From: Hyphomicrobiales bacterium | Lineage (GTDB): Bacteria > Pseudomonadota > Alphaproteobacteria > Rhodospirillales > JACKKN01 | NCBI GenBank assembly: GCA_024236415.1 | Contig: JACKKN010000016.1 | Span: forward strand, 1 to 64,000 | Reading direction: 5' to 3' | Length of the DNA stretch: 64,000 nucleotides | In this document: positions 7,703 through 16,499 of the stretch, piece after piece | How the letters are laid out: every line of letters starts with the position of its first letter | Position numbering within the stretch: position 1 is the stretch's first letter | Position numbers and translations under genes: made by a program | The notes under the pieces: model-generated | What the model saw: only the letters and a program-made list of their open reading frames with translations | The model's database searches: none | Told to the model about the DNA's origin: nothing

Positions 7703-8562
7703 GACTCCCGCCTCCGGGCCGCGACCAGGCCGCGCGGCAGCACCCGGATGACGACGATGGCGGTGACGAAGACGACCAGTTGCGCCCACACCGGCGAGAA
7801 GAAGGTGGCGGTCAGGTTGTCGGTGGCGCCCACCGCGGCGGCCCCGGCCAGGGGCCCGGCGATGGAGCCCAGGCCGCCCACCAGGATGGCCAGGAAGGCC
7901 GGCACCAGGTAGCCGAGCCCCATCTGCGGGTCGAGCGAGATCATGGGCGCCATGACCGCCCCGGCCAGGCCGGCCAGGGCGGCCCCGTAGGCGAAGGTCA
8001 GGCGGTCGAGCCGCCGGGTGTCGATGCCCAGGCAGGAGGCCATGTCGCGATTGGCGATCACCCCCCGGGCGGCGAGGCCGAAGCGGGTGCGGAAGAACAG
8101 CCAGAAGGTGAAGGCGACGGTGGCCACCGCGACGGCCATGATGAACAGCCGGAACGCCGGATAGGGCGTGCCCAGGATGTCCACCGACAGGTCCATGGGG
8201 GTGGTCACCGAGAACGACCCGGGCCCGAACAGCAGCACGATGGCCTGCTTGAACAGCAGCGACAGCCCCCAGGTGGCCAGGATGGTGTCCAGGAACCGGT
8301 GGTAGATGCGGCGGATCACCACCTCCTCGACCAGCAGGCCCACGGCGCCGACCACCAGCGGCGCCGCCACCAGCCCCAGCCAGTAGGTGCCGCCGGCCCG
8401 CTCCACGGTCAGCACCGTGTAGGCGCCCAGCATCATGAACTCGCCGTGGGCCATGTTGATGACGTTCATCAGCCCGAACACGATGGCCAGGCCCAGGGCG
8501 ACGAGCATCAGGATCAGCACGTAGTTGCTGGCATCCAGCACGGTGATCAGGGCGTCGGCCAT
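7699..8562 (-). CDS. livH: Branched-chain amino acid-type ABC transporter permease (LivH family)
   Basis: A 287-residue permease with eight or so membrane segments. The LivH hallmark GLMNVINMAHGEFMMLGAY sits near residue 30, and a matching coupling helix (RGVIANRDMASCLGIDTRRL) sits near residue 185. It lies 16 bases downstream of livF and overlaps livM. The order on the minus strand is binding protein, LivG, LivF, LivH, LivM. Confidence 0.93.
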   Translation of the reverse strand: MADALITVLDASNYVLILMLVALGLAIVFGLMNVINMAHGEFMMLGAYTVLTVERAGGTYWLGLVAAPLVVGAVGLLVEEVVIRRIYHRFLDTILATWGLSLLFKQAIVLLFGPGSFSVTTPMDLSVDILGTPYPAFRLFIMAVAVATVAFTFWLFFRTRFGLAARGVIANRDMASCLGIDTRRLDRLTFAYGAALAGLAGAVMAPMISLDPQMGLGYLVPAFLAILVGGLGSIAGPLAGAAAVGATDNLTATFFSPVWAQLVVFVTAIVVIRVLPRGLVAARRRES

Positions 8563-8578
8563 GTCCCCTCCCCCCGCC

Positions 8579-9289
8579 TCAGAACGCCAGGTAGCGGTCG
8601 AGGATGGCCGGGTCGGCGCGCAGGGCCTCGACCGGGTGCTCCTCGGCGATGACCCCGCCCTCGATGAAGGCGCAGCGCTGGCACAGGGCCAGGGCCATGT
8701 CCACGTTCTGCTCCACCAGCACCATGGCCACCCCCTGCTCCGCCGCGGTGCGGCGCAGGACGTCGGCGATCTCGGCGACGATGGACGGCTGGATGCCTTC
8801 GGACGGTTCGTCCAGCAACAGCAGGCGCGGGTTGCCCATCAGGGCGCGGGCGATGGCCAGCTGCTGCTGCTGCCCGCCCGAGAACGACCCGGCCAGGGAG
8901 TCCCGGCGCTGCTGCAGCACCGGGAAGGCGTCGAAGGCGACCGAGAAATCGTCGCTGTCCAGGTTGCCCAGGCGCAGGTTCTCCAGCACCGTGAAGTCGG
9001 CGAAGATCTCGCGCCCCTGGGGCACGTAGCCGACCCCCAGGCGGGCGATCTCGAACGGCCGCAGACCGGCGATGGGCCGGCCGGCGAAGCGGATCGTCCC
9101 GGCGCGCGCGCGCAACAGCCCCATCACCGTCTTCAGCAGGGTCGTCTTGCCGACCCCGTTGCGGCCCAGCAGGCCCAGGACCTCGCCCTCGGCCACGCGC
9201 AGGGAGGCGCCGTGCAGGGCCACGCCGTCGCCGTAGCCCGACACCACCCTGTCCAGTTCCAGCATGGGTCCGGGGCCCGATTCAGGCAT
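8579..9289 (-). CDS. livF: Branched-chain amino acid-type ABC transporter ATPase (LivF family)
   Basis: A 236-residue ATPase with Walker A GRNGVGKTT (about residue 42), signature SFSGGQQQQLAIARAL, Walker B LLLLDEPSEG and the LivF-specific EGIQPSIVAEI that follows it. The ATG start lies 8 bases inside the end of livG, so the two ATPases are probably made in equal amounts and form the heterodimer that powers LivHM. Confidence 0.94.
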   Translation of the reverse strand: MPESGPGPMLELDRVVSGYGDGVALHGASLRVAEGEVLGLLGRNGVGKTTLLKTVMGLLRARAGTIRFAGRPIAGLRPFEIARLGVGYVPQGREIFADFTVLENLRLGNLDSDDFSVAFDAFPVLQQRRDSLAGSFSGGQQQQLAIARALMGNPRLLLLDEPSEGIQPSIVAEIADVLRRTAAEQGVAMVLVEQNVDMALALCQRCAFIEGGVIAEEHPVEALRADPAILDRYLAF

Positions 9290-10040
9290 GGCCTTCCCCC
9301 AGGTAGGCCTGGCGCACCTCGTCCATGCCGCGCACCCGGGCGAAGGGGCCGTCGGCGATGATGCGCCCGGCCATCATCACCGCCACCCGGCAGTCCAAGG
9401 CCTCGACGAAGTGCATGTCGTGCTCGATCACCACCATGGCCAGGCCGTGGTCGCGGTGCAGGGCGCGGATCAGCTCGGCCGTGGCCCGGGTCTCGCCGCG
9501 GGTCATGCCGGCGGTGGGCTCGTCCAGCAGCACCAGGCGCGGCGCCGCGGCCAGCACCATGCCGATCTCCAGCCACTGCTTCTCGCCATGGGAAAGCTGC
9601 CCCGCCTCCAGCCGGCGGCGGCCGTCCAGGCGCACGGCGCCCAGCCCCGCGCCGCGCCCCCGCCCCGGCGCCGGCCCGCCGCGCGACCGCCACAGGCCGG
9701 CCAGGCCGTCGCCGCCGGCGGCGGCGTGCAGGGCCACGTCCAGGTTCTCGGCCACGCTCAGGTCGTCGTACACGCTGGGCACCTGGAACTTGCGCCCCAC
9801 TCCCAGGCGGGCGATGCGGTGCGGCGGCAGGCGGGTCAGGTCCCGCCCGTCCAGGCGCACCTCGCCCTCCGACGGCCGCAGGACTCCCGTGATCAGGTTG
9901 AACAGGGTCGTCTTGCCGCAGCCGTTGGGGCCAATCAGGCACAGCATCTCGTCGCCGGCCAGGGCGAGGTCCAGGCCGGCCACGGCCCGCACCCCGCCGA
10001 AATCCCTGGCCAGGCCGGAGATGCGCAGGAAGTCGGACAC
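9282..10040 (-). CDS. livG: Branched-chain amino acid-type ABC transporter ATPase (LivG family)
   Basis: A 252-residue ATPase with Walker A GPNGCGKTT, a LivG-type LSHGEKQWLEIGMVLA signature and Walker B LVLLDEPTAGM followed by ETRATAELI. The start is GTG at 10040 with GGAGG 7 bases upstream. The same frame stays open further upstream, but that extension reads as the antisense-frame shadow of the binding-protein gene. It partners with LivF. Confidence 0.93.
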   Translation of the reverse strand: MSDFLRISGLARDFGGVRAVAGLDLALAGDEMLCLIGPNGCGKTTLFNLITGVLRPSEGEVRLDGRDLTRLPPHRIARLGVGRKFQVPSVYDDLSVAENLDVALHAAAGGDGLAGLWRSRGGPAPGRGRGAGLGAVRLDGRRRLEAGQLSHGEKQWLEIGMVLAAAPRLVLLDEPTAGMTRGETRATAELIRALHRDHGLAMVVIEHDMHFVEALDCRVAVMMAGRIIADGPFARVRGMDEVRQAYLGEGHA

Positions 10041-10108
10041 CGGGTCCTCCGTTCCGCCCGCGCGCGTCGCTCCTTCGCCGGCCGTCCCGTTTCCGGGCAA
10101 GCCGCCGG

Positions 10109-11305
10109 TCAGCCGCAGCCGGCCTTGGGCGCCAGGCGGCCCAGGGGCTCGACGATCTTCAGGCCGTCGCCCTCGGTCTTGGCCAGGTACATGTTCATGG
10201 TCACGTGGTGGTCGGCGGCGCCGATGGCCGCGCTGCCCGTGGGCGTGTCGAAGGCCAGGCCCTCCAGGCCGTCGATCAGGGCCTCCTTGTCCACCTTGCC
10301 CGCCTTCTCCAGGGCGCCCTTCAGGGCCATCATGGAGTTGTAGTGGGTCATGACGTAGTGGCTGATGGGCACGCCGTCGCCGGCCTCGGCGCGGATGCGG
10401 GCGACGAAGTCCTTGACCCCGGGCTCGTCGCTGGAGGCGGCGAAGGGCACGGTGACCCACATGTTCTGGCCCTTGCCGGCGCCGAAGGCGCCCAGGTAGG
10501 TCTCGGCGAAGCCCAGGAAGGCCACGGTCACGTCCTTCAGCAGGCCCAGGTCCTCGGCCTGCTTGACGAAGGTGATGCCGTCGGCGCCCGGCAGGGCGAA
10601 CACCAGCACCTTGGCGCCGGAATCCTTGATGCGCCGCACCACGGGGGCGAACTCCTTGACGCCCCAGGGGGTGAACTCCTTGCCCACGGTCTTGCCGCCC
10701 ATGCCGTCGACGATCTTCTCGGCGGCCTCGAACATCTTCTGCGGCCACACGTAGTCGGCGCCGAACATGTAGTACGACGTGCCGGCGCGCTCCTGCATGG
10801 CCGGCAGCAGCTTCTCCAGCTCCTGGTTGGGCACGGTGTTGAAGCTGAACAGGTAGCGGTCGCAGGCGCCGCCCTCGTAGTTGGTGGCGTACAGCAGCGG
10901 CGTTTTCAGGCGCTTGACCGTGGGCGCCATGGCGTCGCGCGCGCTCGAGGTGATGGGCCCGCTCAGGGCCAGCACCTTGTCGCGGCGGATCAGCGACGTG
11001 GTCCGCTCGACCGAGGTCTTGGGATCGGTCTTGTTGTCCTCGTACTTGACCTCGACCTTGTGGCCCATGATGCCGCCGGCGGCGTTGATCTCCTTGACCG
11101 CCAGGTCCAGGCCCAGCTTGGCCTGGTTGCCGAACAGCTCCAGCCCGCCGCTGAACGGCTGCACCGCGCCGATGGTGATGGTCGAGGCCGCGATGGCCGG
11201 GAAACCGCCGGTCGCCGCCAGGGCGCCCGTCGCCGTGGCCCCGGCCACGAAGCCACGGCGGGTCAACATGCCGCCCGAAGTCCTGCCCTTCCGAGAATTC
11301 GCCAT
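10109..11305 (-). CDS. Periplasmic substrate-binding protein of a Liv-type ABC transporter
   Basis: A 398-residue Peripla_BP_6-family protein. The N-terminus has a twin-arginine signal (LTRRGFVAGATATGALAA), unusual compared with the Sec signals typical of LivK. The mature part begins ITIGAVQPFSGGLELFGNQ and shows the family's INAAGGIMGHKVEVKYEDNKTDP segment. This branch resembles amide/urea-binding members (AmiC/FmdD-like) more than LivK. It is the first gene of the importer operon and lies divergent to a nicotinamidase gene, which suggests an amide ligand; that is inference. Confidence 0.88.
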   Translation of the reverse strand: MANSRKGRTSGGMLTRRGFVAGATATGALAATGGFPAIAASTITIGAVQPFSGGLELFGNQAKLGLDLAVKEINAAGGIMGHKVEVKYEDNKTDPKTSVERTTSLIRRDKVLALSGPITSSARDAMAPTVKRLKTPLLYATNYEGGACDRYLFSFNTVPNQELEKLLPAMQERAGTSYYMFGADYVWPQKMFEAAEKIVDGMGGKTVGKEFTPWGVKEFAPVVRRIKDSGAKVLVFALPGADGITFVKQAEDLGLLKDVTVAFLGFAETYLGAFGAGKGQNMWVTVPFAASSDEPGVKDFVARIRAEAGDGVPISHYVMTHYNSMMALKGALEKAGKVDKEALIDGLEGLAFDTPTGSAAIGAADHHVTMNMYLAKTEGDGLKIVEPLGRLAPKAGCG

Positions 11306-11496
11306 TGTCTTGATCCTCTCCTGTGATGTTCCGCCGTCCGCCCGTCGGAATTGATTTTCAGTTGCCCGAGTCTAATCCCGGCCCCGTGCGCAAGTCCACC
11401 GCCAAGGCGGCGGTTCCGCACCCTTGGCACGGCGGCCAAAACAGGGCATGAATCGGGGTCCGACCTCGCCGCCACAGCCCAGGGGGAGCCGGCGCC

Positions 11497-12120
11497 ATGC
11501 CCGAACACGACAACGACCTGTTCCTGATCATCGACGTGCAGAACGACTTCTGCGCCGGCGGCAACCTGGCGGTGCCCGACGGCGACGCCGTGGTGCCGGT
11601 GATCAACGCCCTGGGCGAACGGTTCCCGCACCGGGTCCTGACCCAGGACTGGCACCCGGCCGGGCACGCCTCGTTCGCCAGCAGCCACGCCGGGCGGTCC
11701 CCTTTCGAGTTGATCGAGGTGGCCTACGGGCCCCAGGTGCTGTGGCCCGACCACTGCGTCCAGGGCACGGACGGCGCCGCCTTCCACCCGGACTTGGCGG
11801 TCACCGGCGCCGAGATGATCGTGCGCAAGGGGTTCCGCGAGCAGATCGATTCCTATTCCGCTTTCTTCGAGAACGACCAGAAGACCCCCACGGGCCTGGC
11901 CGGCTACCTGCGCGAGCGCGGGTTCTCGCGCCTGTACATTGCCGGGCTGGCCACCGACTACTGCGTCGCCTACTCGGCCCTGGACGCGCGGCGCCTGGGG
12001 TTCCAGGCCATCGTCATCGACGACGCCTGCCGCGCCATCGACCTGGACGGGTCCCTGGGCGCGGCCCTGCGCCAGTTCGAGGAAGCCGGGGTCGAGCTGG
12101 TCACCAGCCACGCCGTGTGA
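11497..12120 (+). CDS. pncA: Nicotinamidase / pyrazinamidase
   Basis: A 207-residue cysteine hydrolase of the isochorismatase fold. The catalytic triad is visible: Asp in FLIIDVQNDF, Lys in IVRKGF and Cys in GLATDYCVAYSA. The metal-site histidines occur in TQDWHPAGHASFAS. It hydrolyses nicotinamide to nicotinate and ammonia in NAD salvage. It is divergent from the Liv-type importer, separated by 191 bases that should hold both promoters. Confidence 0.95.
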   Translation: MPEHDNDLFLIIDVQNDFCAGGNLAVPDGDAVVPVINALGERFPHRVLTQDWHPAGHASFASSHAGRSPFELIEVAYGPQVLWPDHCVQGTDGAAFHPDLAVTGAEMIVRKGFREQIDSYSAFFENDQKTPTGLAGYLRERGFSRLYIAGLATDYCVAYSALDARRLGFQAIVIDDACRAIDLDGSLGAALRQFEEAGVELVTSHAV

Positions 12121-12136
12121 GCGCGGCGCGCCGCCC

Positions 12137-12859
12137 TCAGCGCATGGCGGCGATCAGCATGCGGGCCTGGACCTCGCAGCCGTGCTCGGCCATCCACACC
12201 GCCCGGTGGGCGTCCGACACCAGGCCCTCGGGCACCCGGTGCAGCACGAACTTGGCCGACTTGCGGCCGATCTTGGCGACATAGGTGTCGCCGTCCACCA
12301 GCGGCACCTCGCCCGGCCAGGGGATCACCGCCACCCCCGGCGGCCACTTGACGTTGGCCTCGGCCTTGCTGGCGACGTGCTTGAGCGAGATCTTCATGGA
12401 CTTGCGCGACGGCTTGCGCTGCAGGTCCGGCGCCCCGCCCGGCGGCGCACAATGGTCGTCGGCCCGCGCCGGCTCGATGGCGTAGGGCGAGTCGGGCGCG
12501 CTGGCCGTGGCGCTGCGGGTGGCACCGACGAAGTTGGTGCTGGCGCTGCGCCCGGCGATGAGCTGCGACAGGGCCGAGGCGACGCCGGCCTTGCCGCCGC
12601 CACCCCCGCCGCCGCCGTCCAGGCTGCCCGAGAACGGCCCGCTCACCTCCTTGCGCTCGCCGCTGTCCGAGATCAGCACCACCTTGGCCCCGGCGGCCAC
12701 GGTCAGGGTGGCGCCGCCGGAAACCACGGCGCCGGCGGCGAGGGCACTGTCGGTCGAATCGATGATCACGAAGTCGGCCGCCCGGGCGCCCGGCGGCGCG
12801 GCCAGGGCGAGGGTAGCGAGAAGAAGGGCTGCGAGGGTGAATTGGGCCAGCCTGGGCAT
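12137..12859 (-). CDS. Secreted protein with a FecR-like beta domain, function unknown
   Basis: A 240-residue protein with a Sec signal (MPRLAQFTLAALLLATLAL, cleavage after ARAA). The stretch ATLTVAAGAKVVLISDSGERKEVSGPFSG resembles the FecR/periplasmic beta-helix fold seen in caspase-associated envelope proteins. A run of glycines (about residues 79-86) follows. I chose the ATG at 12859 because the frame upstream is low-complexity and AGGA precedes this ATG. It is divergent from the lipoprotein gene and close to a caspase gene, so a shared envelope function is plausible but unproven. Confidence 0.6.
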   Translation of the reverse strand: MPRLAQFTLAALLLATLALAAPPGARAADFVIIDSTDSALAAGAVVSGGATLTVAAGAKVVLISDSGERKEVSGPFSGSLDGGGGGGGGKAGVASALSQLIAGRSASTNFVGATRSATASAPDSPYAIEPARADDHCAPPGGAPDLQRKPSRKSMKISLKHVASKAEANVKWPPGVAVIPWPGEVPLVDGDTYVAKIGRKSAKFVLHRVPEGLVSDAHRAVWMAEHGCEVQARMLIAAMR

Positions 12860-13121
12860 GGTGGTTCCTGCTCCGCTTCCTGTTCCGTCCGGTGCCCCCG
12901 GGCCGCCGGGGCGTCGTCCGGCCGGCGCGGGAGAGGTCCCTCGCCAGGGCCGGCGCCGACCGCCGCGGCGCTCCGACGCCAGGGTACCATTCCACGGCGC
13001 CGACCTCAACGCGCCGCGGAACGCACCATGAAGGTTGATATTTTCGTCGCAAATCCGCAGAATCCAATGAGAATTGAAATCATGAGGCATTCGGGAGCCT
13101 TTTCGCGTCGAGGGGTGTGAC

Positions 13122-14048
13122 ATGGGATTGCAACGCAGAGGTGTGGGCGCCGCCGCGGTGGCGGCGCTGGTTTTGGCGGCGGGACTGGCGGTTTCCGGCT
13201 GCGTGCGGGAGGTCTATCCCTCCATCGCGCACACCCACATCGGCCATGCCCTGACCGGCTGGCACACCACTCCCGACAAGAAGGGCCTGTTCATCGTCGC
13301 CGAGGCCGAGGCGGCCGTCGCGCTGGAGCACGCGGGCTATGCCTTCAACGGGGTCGAGGACCTGGACGAGATGAAGGTCCACACCAAGCACGTCCTGCAT
13401 GCCATTGACCCGAAACAGTTGACCAAGGCGTCCATCGCGCCGCGGTCGGCCCTCGGTCTGTCCGAGAACGCCAGCTTCTGGCGCCGCGACGTGGTCGCGG
13501 ACACGACCACCGGCGCCGCGACGCCGACCCAGACCGCCCAGGCCGACGGCATGCCGGGCCTGGGCTTCGGCATGCAGCGGGCGATCAAGGAGGCCAGCGA
13601 CCACATCGGCTTCGCCGGCACCTCCAAGGACGCCTCGGCCAACATCCGCGCCGGCGCCGAGGGCTTCGTCGCCAACGCCGCCATCATCGCCGAGCGCAAC
13701 GAGCTGATCATCGCCCTGGGGCAGGAGGTCCTGGCCTCCAACTCGGTGCCCGACGCGGCGGCCCTGGTGGAGGAAATCCTGCGCCTGTGCCGGTCCAACG
13801 TCGAGGGCGTGGACCACGACGGCAACGGCGCGATCGGCTCGCGCCCCGACGAATACGGGCTCAAGCAGTTGCGCGTCCACCTGTCGGACATGATCGCGCG
13901 GGAACAGCCGCCCTACGTGCCGGTGGCCGAGAAGTACCTGTTCGGCCTGATCCGCCTGTCCAACGGCGAATGGGCGTTCAAGAAATCCGGCGGCGGCGGT
14001 TTTTACGGTTACGGGGCTGGACAAGGCGGGGGCAGCGGGACCTATTGA
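13122..14048 (+). CDS. Predicted lipoprotein, function unknown
   Basis: A 308-residue protein with a lipoprotein signal: a hydrophobic core AVAALVLAAGLAVSGC with the lipobox cysteine near residue 27. No family is recognised. A DHDGNGAIG stretch (about residue 229) resembles the first half of an EF-hand loop but lacks the canonical glutamate at position 12. The C-terminus is glycine/tyrosine rich (SGGGGFYGYGAGQGGGSG). It lies 51 bases upstream of the TPR/caspase gene on the same strand, suggesting a two-gene transcript. Confidence 0.7.
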   Translation: MGLQRRGVGAAAVAALVLAAGLAVSGCVREVYPSIAHTHIGHALTGWHTTPDKKGLFIVAEAEAAVALEHAGYAFNGVEDLDEMKVHTKHVLHAIDPKQLTKASIAPRSALGLSENASFWRRDVVADTTTGAATPTQTAQADGMPGLGFGMQRAIKEASDHIGFAGTSKDASANIRAGAEGFVANAAIIAERNELIIALGQEVLASNSVPDAAALVEEILRLCRSNVEGVDHDGNGAIGSRPDEYGLKQLRVHLSDMIAREQPPYVPVAEKYLFGLIRLSNGEWAFKKSGGGGFYGYGAGQGGGSGTY

Positions 14049-14099
14049 TGACACAGTGAATGGGCCGGCGGCGCGGGACAGGCGCCCCGGCACGGAAAG

Positions 14100-16494
14100 A
14101 TGGTGAAACAACAAAGAAGCGCAAAGCTCTTGGGAAGGTTTCCGGTCGGACCCGCCGCGGCATGGGGCGCGGCCCTGGGCCTGATGGCGCTCGTCCACGG
14201 CCAGGCCGTCGCGTCGCCGGCCGACGAGCGCACCTGCAAGACCGGCGACGGCACCTACGCCATGGCCGCCTGCCGCCGCGCCATCGCCGACAACCCCACC
14301 GCCGAGGACCTCTACGTCACCTATGGTGAGCGCCTGAACAAGGCGCGGCGCTATAAGGAAGAGACGGAGCTGTACCGCAAGGCCGTGGCGGCCTTTCCCG
14401 GCAGCGCCAAATTCACGCAGAAGTTGGAACTGGCGGAAAGCAACCTGCGCGAACAGGAATGGATCCGCGAGCGCAAGGCGCAGCAGGACCGGTCCAGCCG
14501 CGACCAGGTGGCCAGCAAGCTGGACATCATCCGCTGCCAGCGCCTGAGCGGCGCCGCCGCCCTGGTCGCCTGCGACAAGGGCCTGCGCAAGGCGCCCACC
14601 AACCCCGACCTGCTGGTCGGGCGCGGCAATGCCCTGCTGGGCCTGAACAAGATCGACGCCGCCATCGAGGCCTTCGAGAAGGCGCTGCGGGTCGATCCCG
14701 CCAACCAGGACGCCAAGCACCAGCTTGATTCCCTGGCCGCCCTGCGCACCCCGGCGCGGCCGGCGGCCCCGGCCGCCAAACCGAAGGCGGCGAGCCCGAT
14801 TCCCGTCCAGCCGGCCCGGCCGGCCGCGCGCCCAGGCCCAGTTCGCCGCCGCGCCGCCGCCGCCGCCGGTCAAGCCCGCCGCCCCCGGCGCCAACGCCGA
14901 CGCCGCGGCGGCCGCCGCCGAGGCGGCGAAGCAGAAGGCGGCCGAGGAGGAACGCCTGGCCGCGGCCCGCCGCGCCGAGGAGGAGCGCCTGGCCAAGACC
15001 CGCGCCGAGGCCGAAGCCCTGGAGGCCCGCATCAAGGCCGCCCGGGAGGAGCAGGCCCGCCTGGAGGCCGAGCGCGCCGAGGCCTCCCGCCTGGCCGCGG
15101 CGAAGGCCGAGATGGACCGCCTGGCCGCCGAGAAGGCCGAACAGGAACGCCTGGCCGCCGAGAAGGCCGAACAGGAACGCCTGGCCGCCGAGAAGGCGGA
15201 GCAGGAGCGCCTGGCCGCCGAGAAGGCCGAGCAGGAACGCCTGGCCGCCGAGAAGGCCGAGCAGGAGCGCCTGGCCGCCGAGAAGGCGGAGCAGGAGCGC
15301 CTGGCCGCCGAGAAGGCGGAGCAGGAGCGCCTGGCCGCCGAGAAGGCCGAACAGGAACGCCTGGCGGCGGCGAAGGCCGAGGAGGAACGGCGCGCGGCGG
15401 CGGGCGAGGTGCAGACTGCCGAGCTCACCCGCTCGGCCACGGCCAAGGCGATCATGCCACCGGCGCCCACGCAGCCGGTGCCGGTGCCGTCCGCCGGAAC
15501 CGACGTGAACACCGCCGACGTCCTGGCCCAGAAGCGCGAGCTGATGACCCAGGTGCGCCTGCTGACCGACCTGCACCAGCAGGGCCTGATCAGCGACGAG
15601 GAATACAAGCAGCGCAAGAAGGCGATCCTGGATTCCGTCTTCACCCTGGCCACGCGCCAGGACGCCGGCGGCAGCGCGGATACGGGCGGCACCCGTGCCG
15701 CCGGGGCCGAGGCGCCGGCGGCCAAGGAGGAGCCGAAGACCGATCCCATGGCCGCCTTCGCCGACGTGGAGTTCGGCAGCTACCACGCCCTGGTGATCGG
15801 CAACAACGCCTACGAATACATGCCCAAGCTGCACATGGCCGAGACCGACGCCCGGGCCGTGGCCAAGGTGCTGAAGCGGGACTACGGGTTCAAGACCCGG
15901 CTGCTGATCAACGCAACCCGGCGCGACATCCTGGCCGAAATGGCGCACCTGCGCCGGTCGCTGACCGAGGGCGACAACCTGCTGATCTACTACGCCGGCC
16001 ACGGCATCCTGGACGAGGACGCCGAGCGCGGCTACTGGCTGCCGGTGGACGCCGAGGAAGACATCAAGGCCAACTGGATCTCCACCGCCGACATCACCGA
16101 CGCCCTGAAGGCCACCGACGCCTGGCACGTGCTGGTGATCGCGGATTCCTGCTATTCCGGCACCCTGGTGCGGGCCGGGTCGACCCGCGTCATCCGCGGC
16201 GGCGGCGACCGGGTGCCGCTGATCAAGCGCCTGGCCATCAAGAAGTCGCGCACGGTGCTGACCTCGGGCGGGCTGGAGCCGGTCAAGGACTCGGGCGGCG
16301 GCGACCATTCGGTGTTCGCCAAGGCGTTCCTGGACGCCCTGACCGAGAACGCCGACGTCATGGAAGGCCAGGAGATGTTCACCAAGCTGCGCGGCAAGGT
16401 GGTCATGAACGCCGACCAGACCCCCGAATATGCCGACGTGCGCAAGGCCGGCCACGACGGCGGCGACTTCGTGTTCGTGCGCAAGCGGAGATAG
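14100..16494 (+). CDS. Caspase-family (C14) protein with TPR, repeat coiled coil and SHOCT-like segments; frame interrupted
   Basis: Read in one frame from ATG 14100, codons give a signal-like N-terminus and TPR motifs (NPDLLVGRGNALLGLNKID, to about 14760), then a Pro/Ala linker. The continuation is one base out of phase: a Pro-rich linker from about 14830, a charged coiled coil with ten AEKAEQERLA-type repeats, a SHOCT-like stretch (LTDLHQQGLISDEEYKQRKK) and a caspase domain. The catalytic His is in YYAGHG (codon 16000-16002) and Cys in DSCYSG (16150-16152). If one base is removed near 14805-14835 the product is about 797 residues. This is either a sequencing indel in a GC run, a true pseudogene, or programmed frameshifting. 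Role inferred as an envelope-associated orthocaspase. Confidence 0.75.
15091..15390 (+). repeat. Tandem 30-bp coding repeat (ten units) in the caspase gene
   Basis: Eight near-identical 30-base units run from 15121 to 15360, each encoding LAAEKAEQER, with one degenerate unit on each side. Differences between units are almost all synonymous (gcc/gcg, gaa/gag), indicating recent duplication under protein-level constraint. The translation is a long charged helix, typical of a coiled coil or spacer. Copy number is likely to vary between strains. Confidence 0.9.
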
Positions 16495-16499
16495 CCGCG

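Noticed and set aside
15121..15360. Regular 30-bp repeats as a CRISPR array
   Set aside because: Units are contiguous without spacers and encode a helical peptide in frame.
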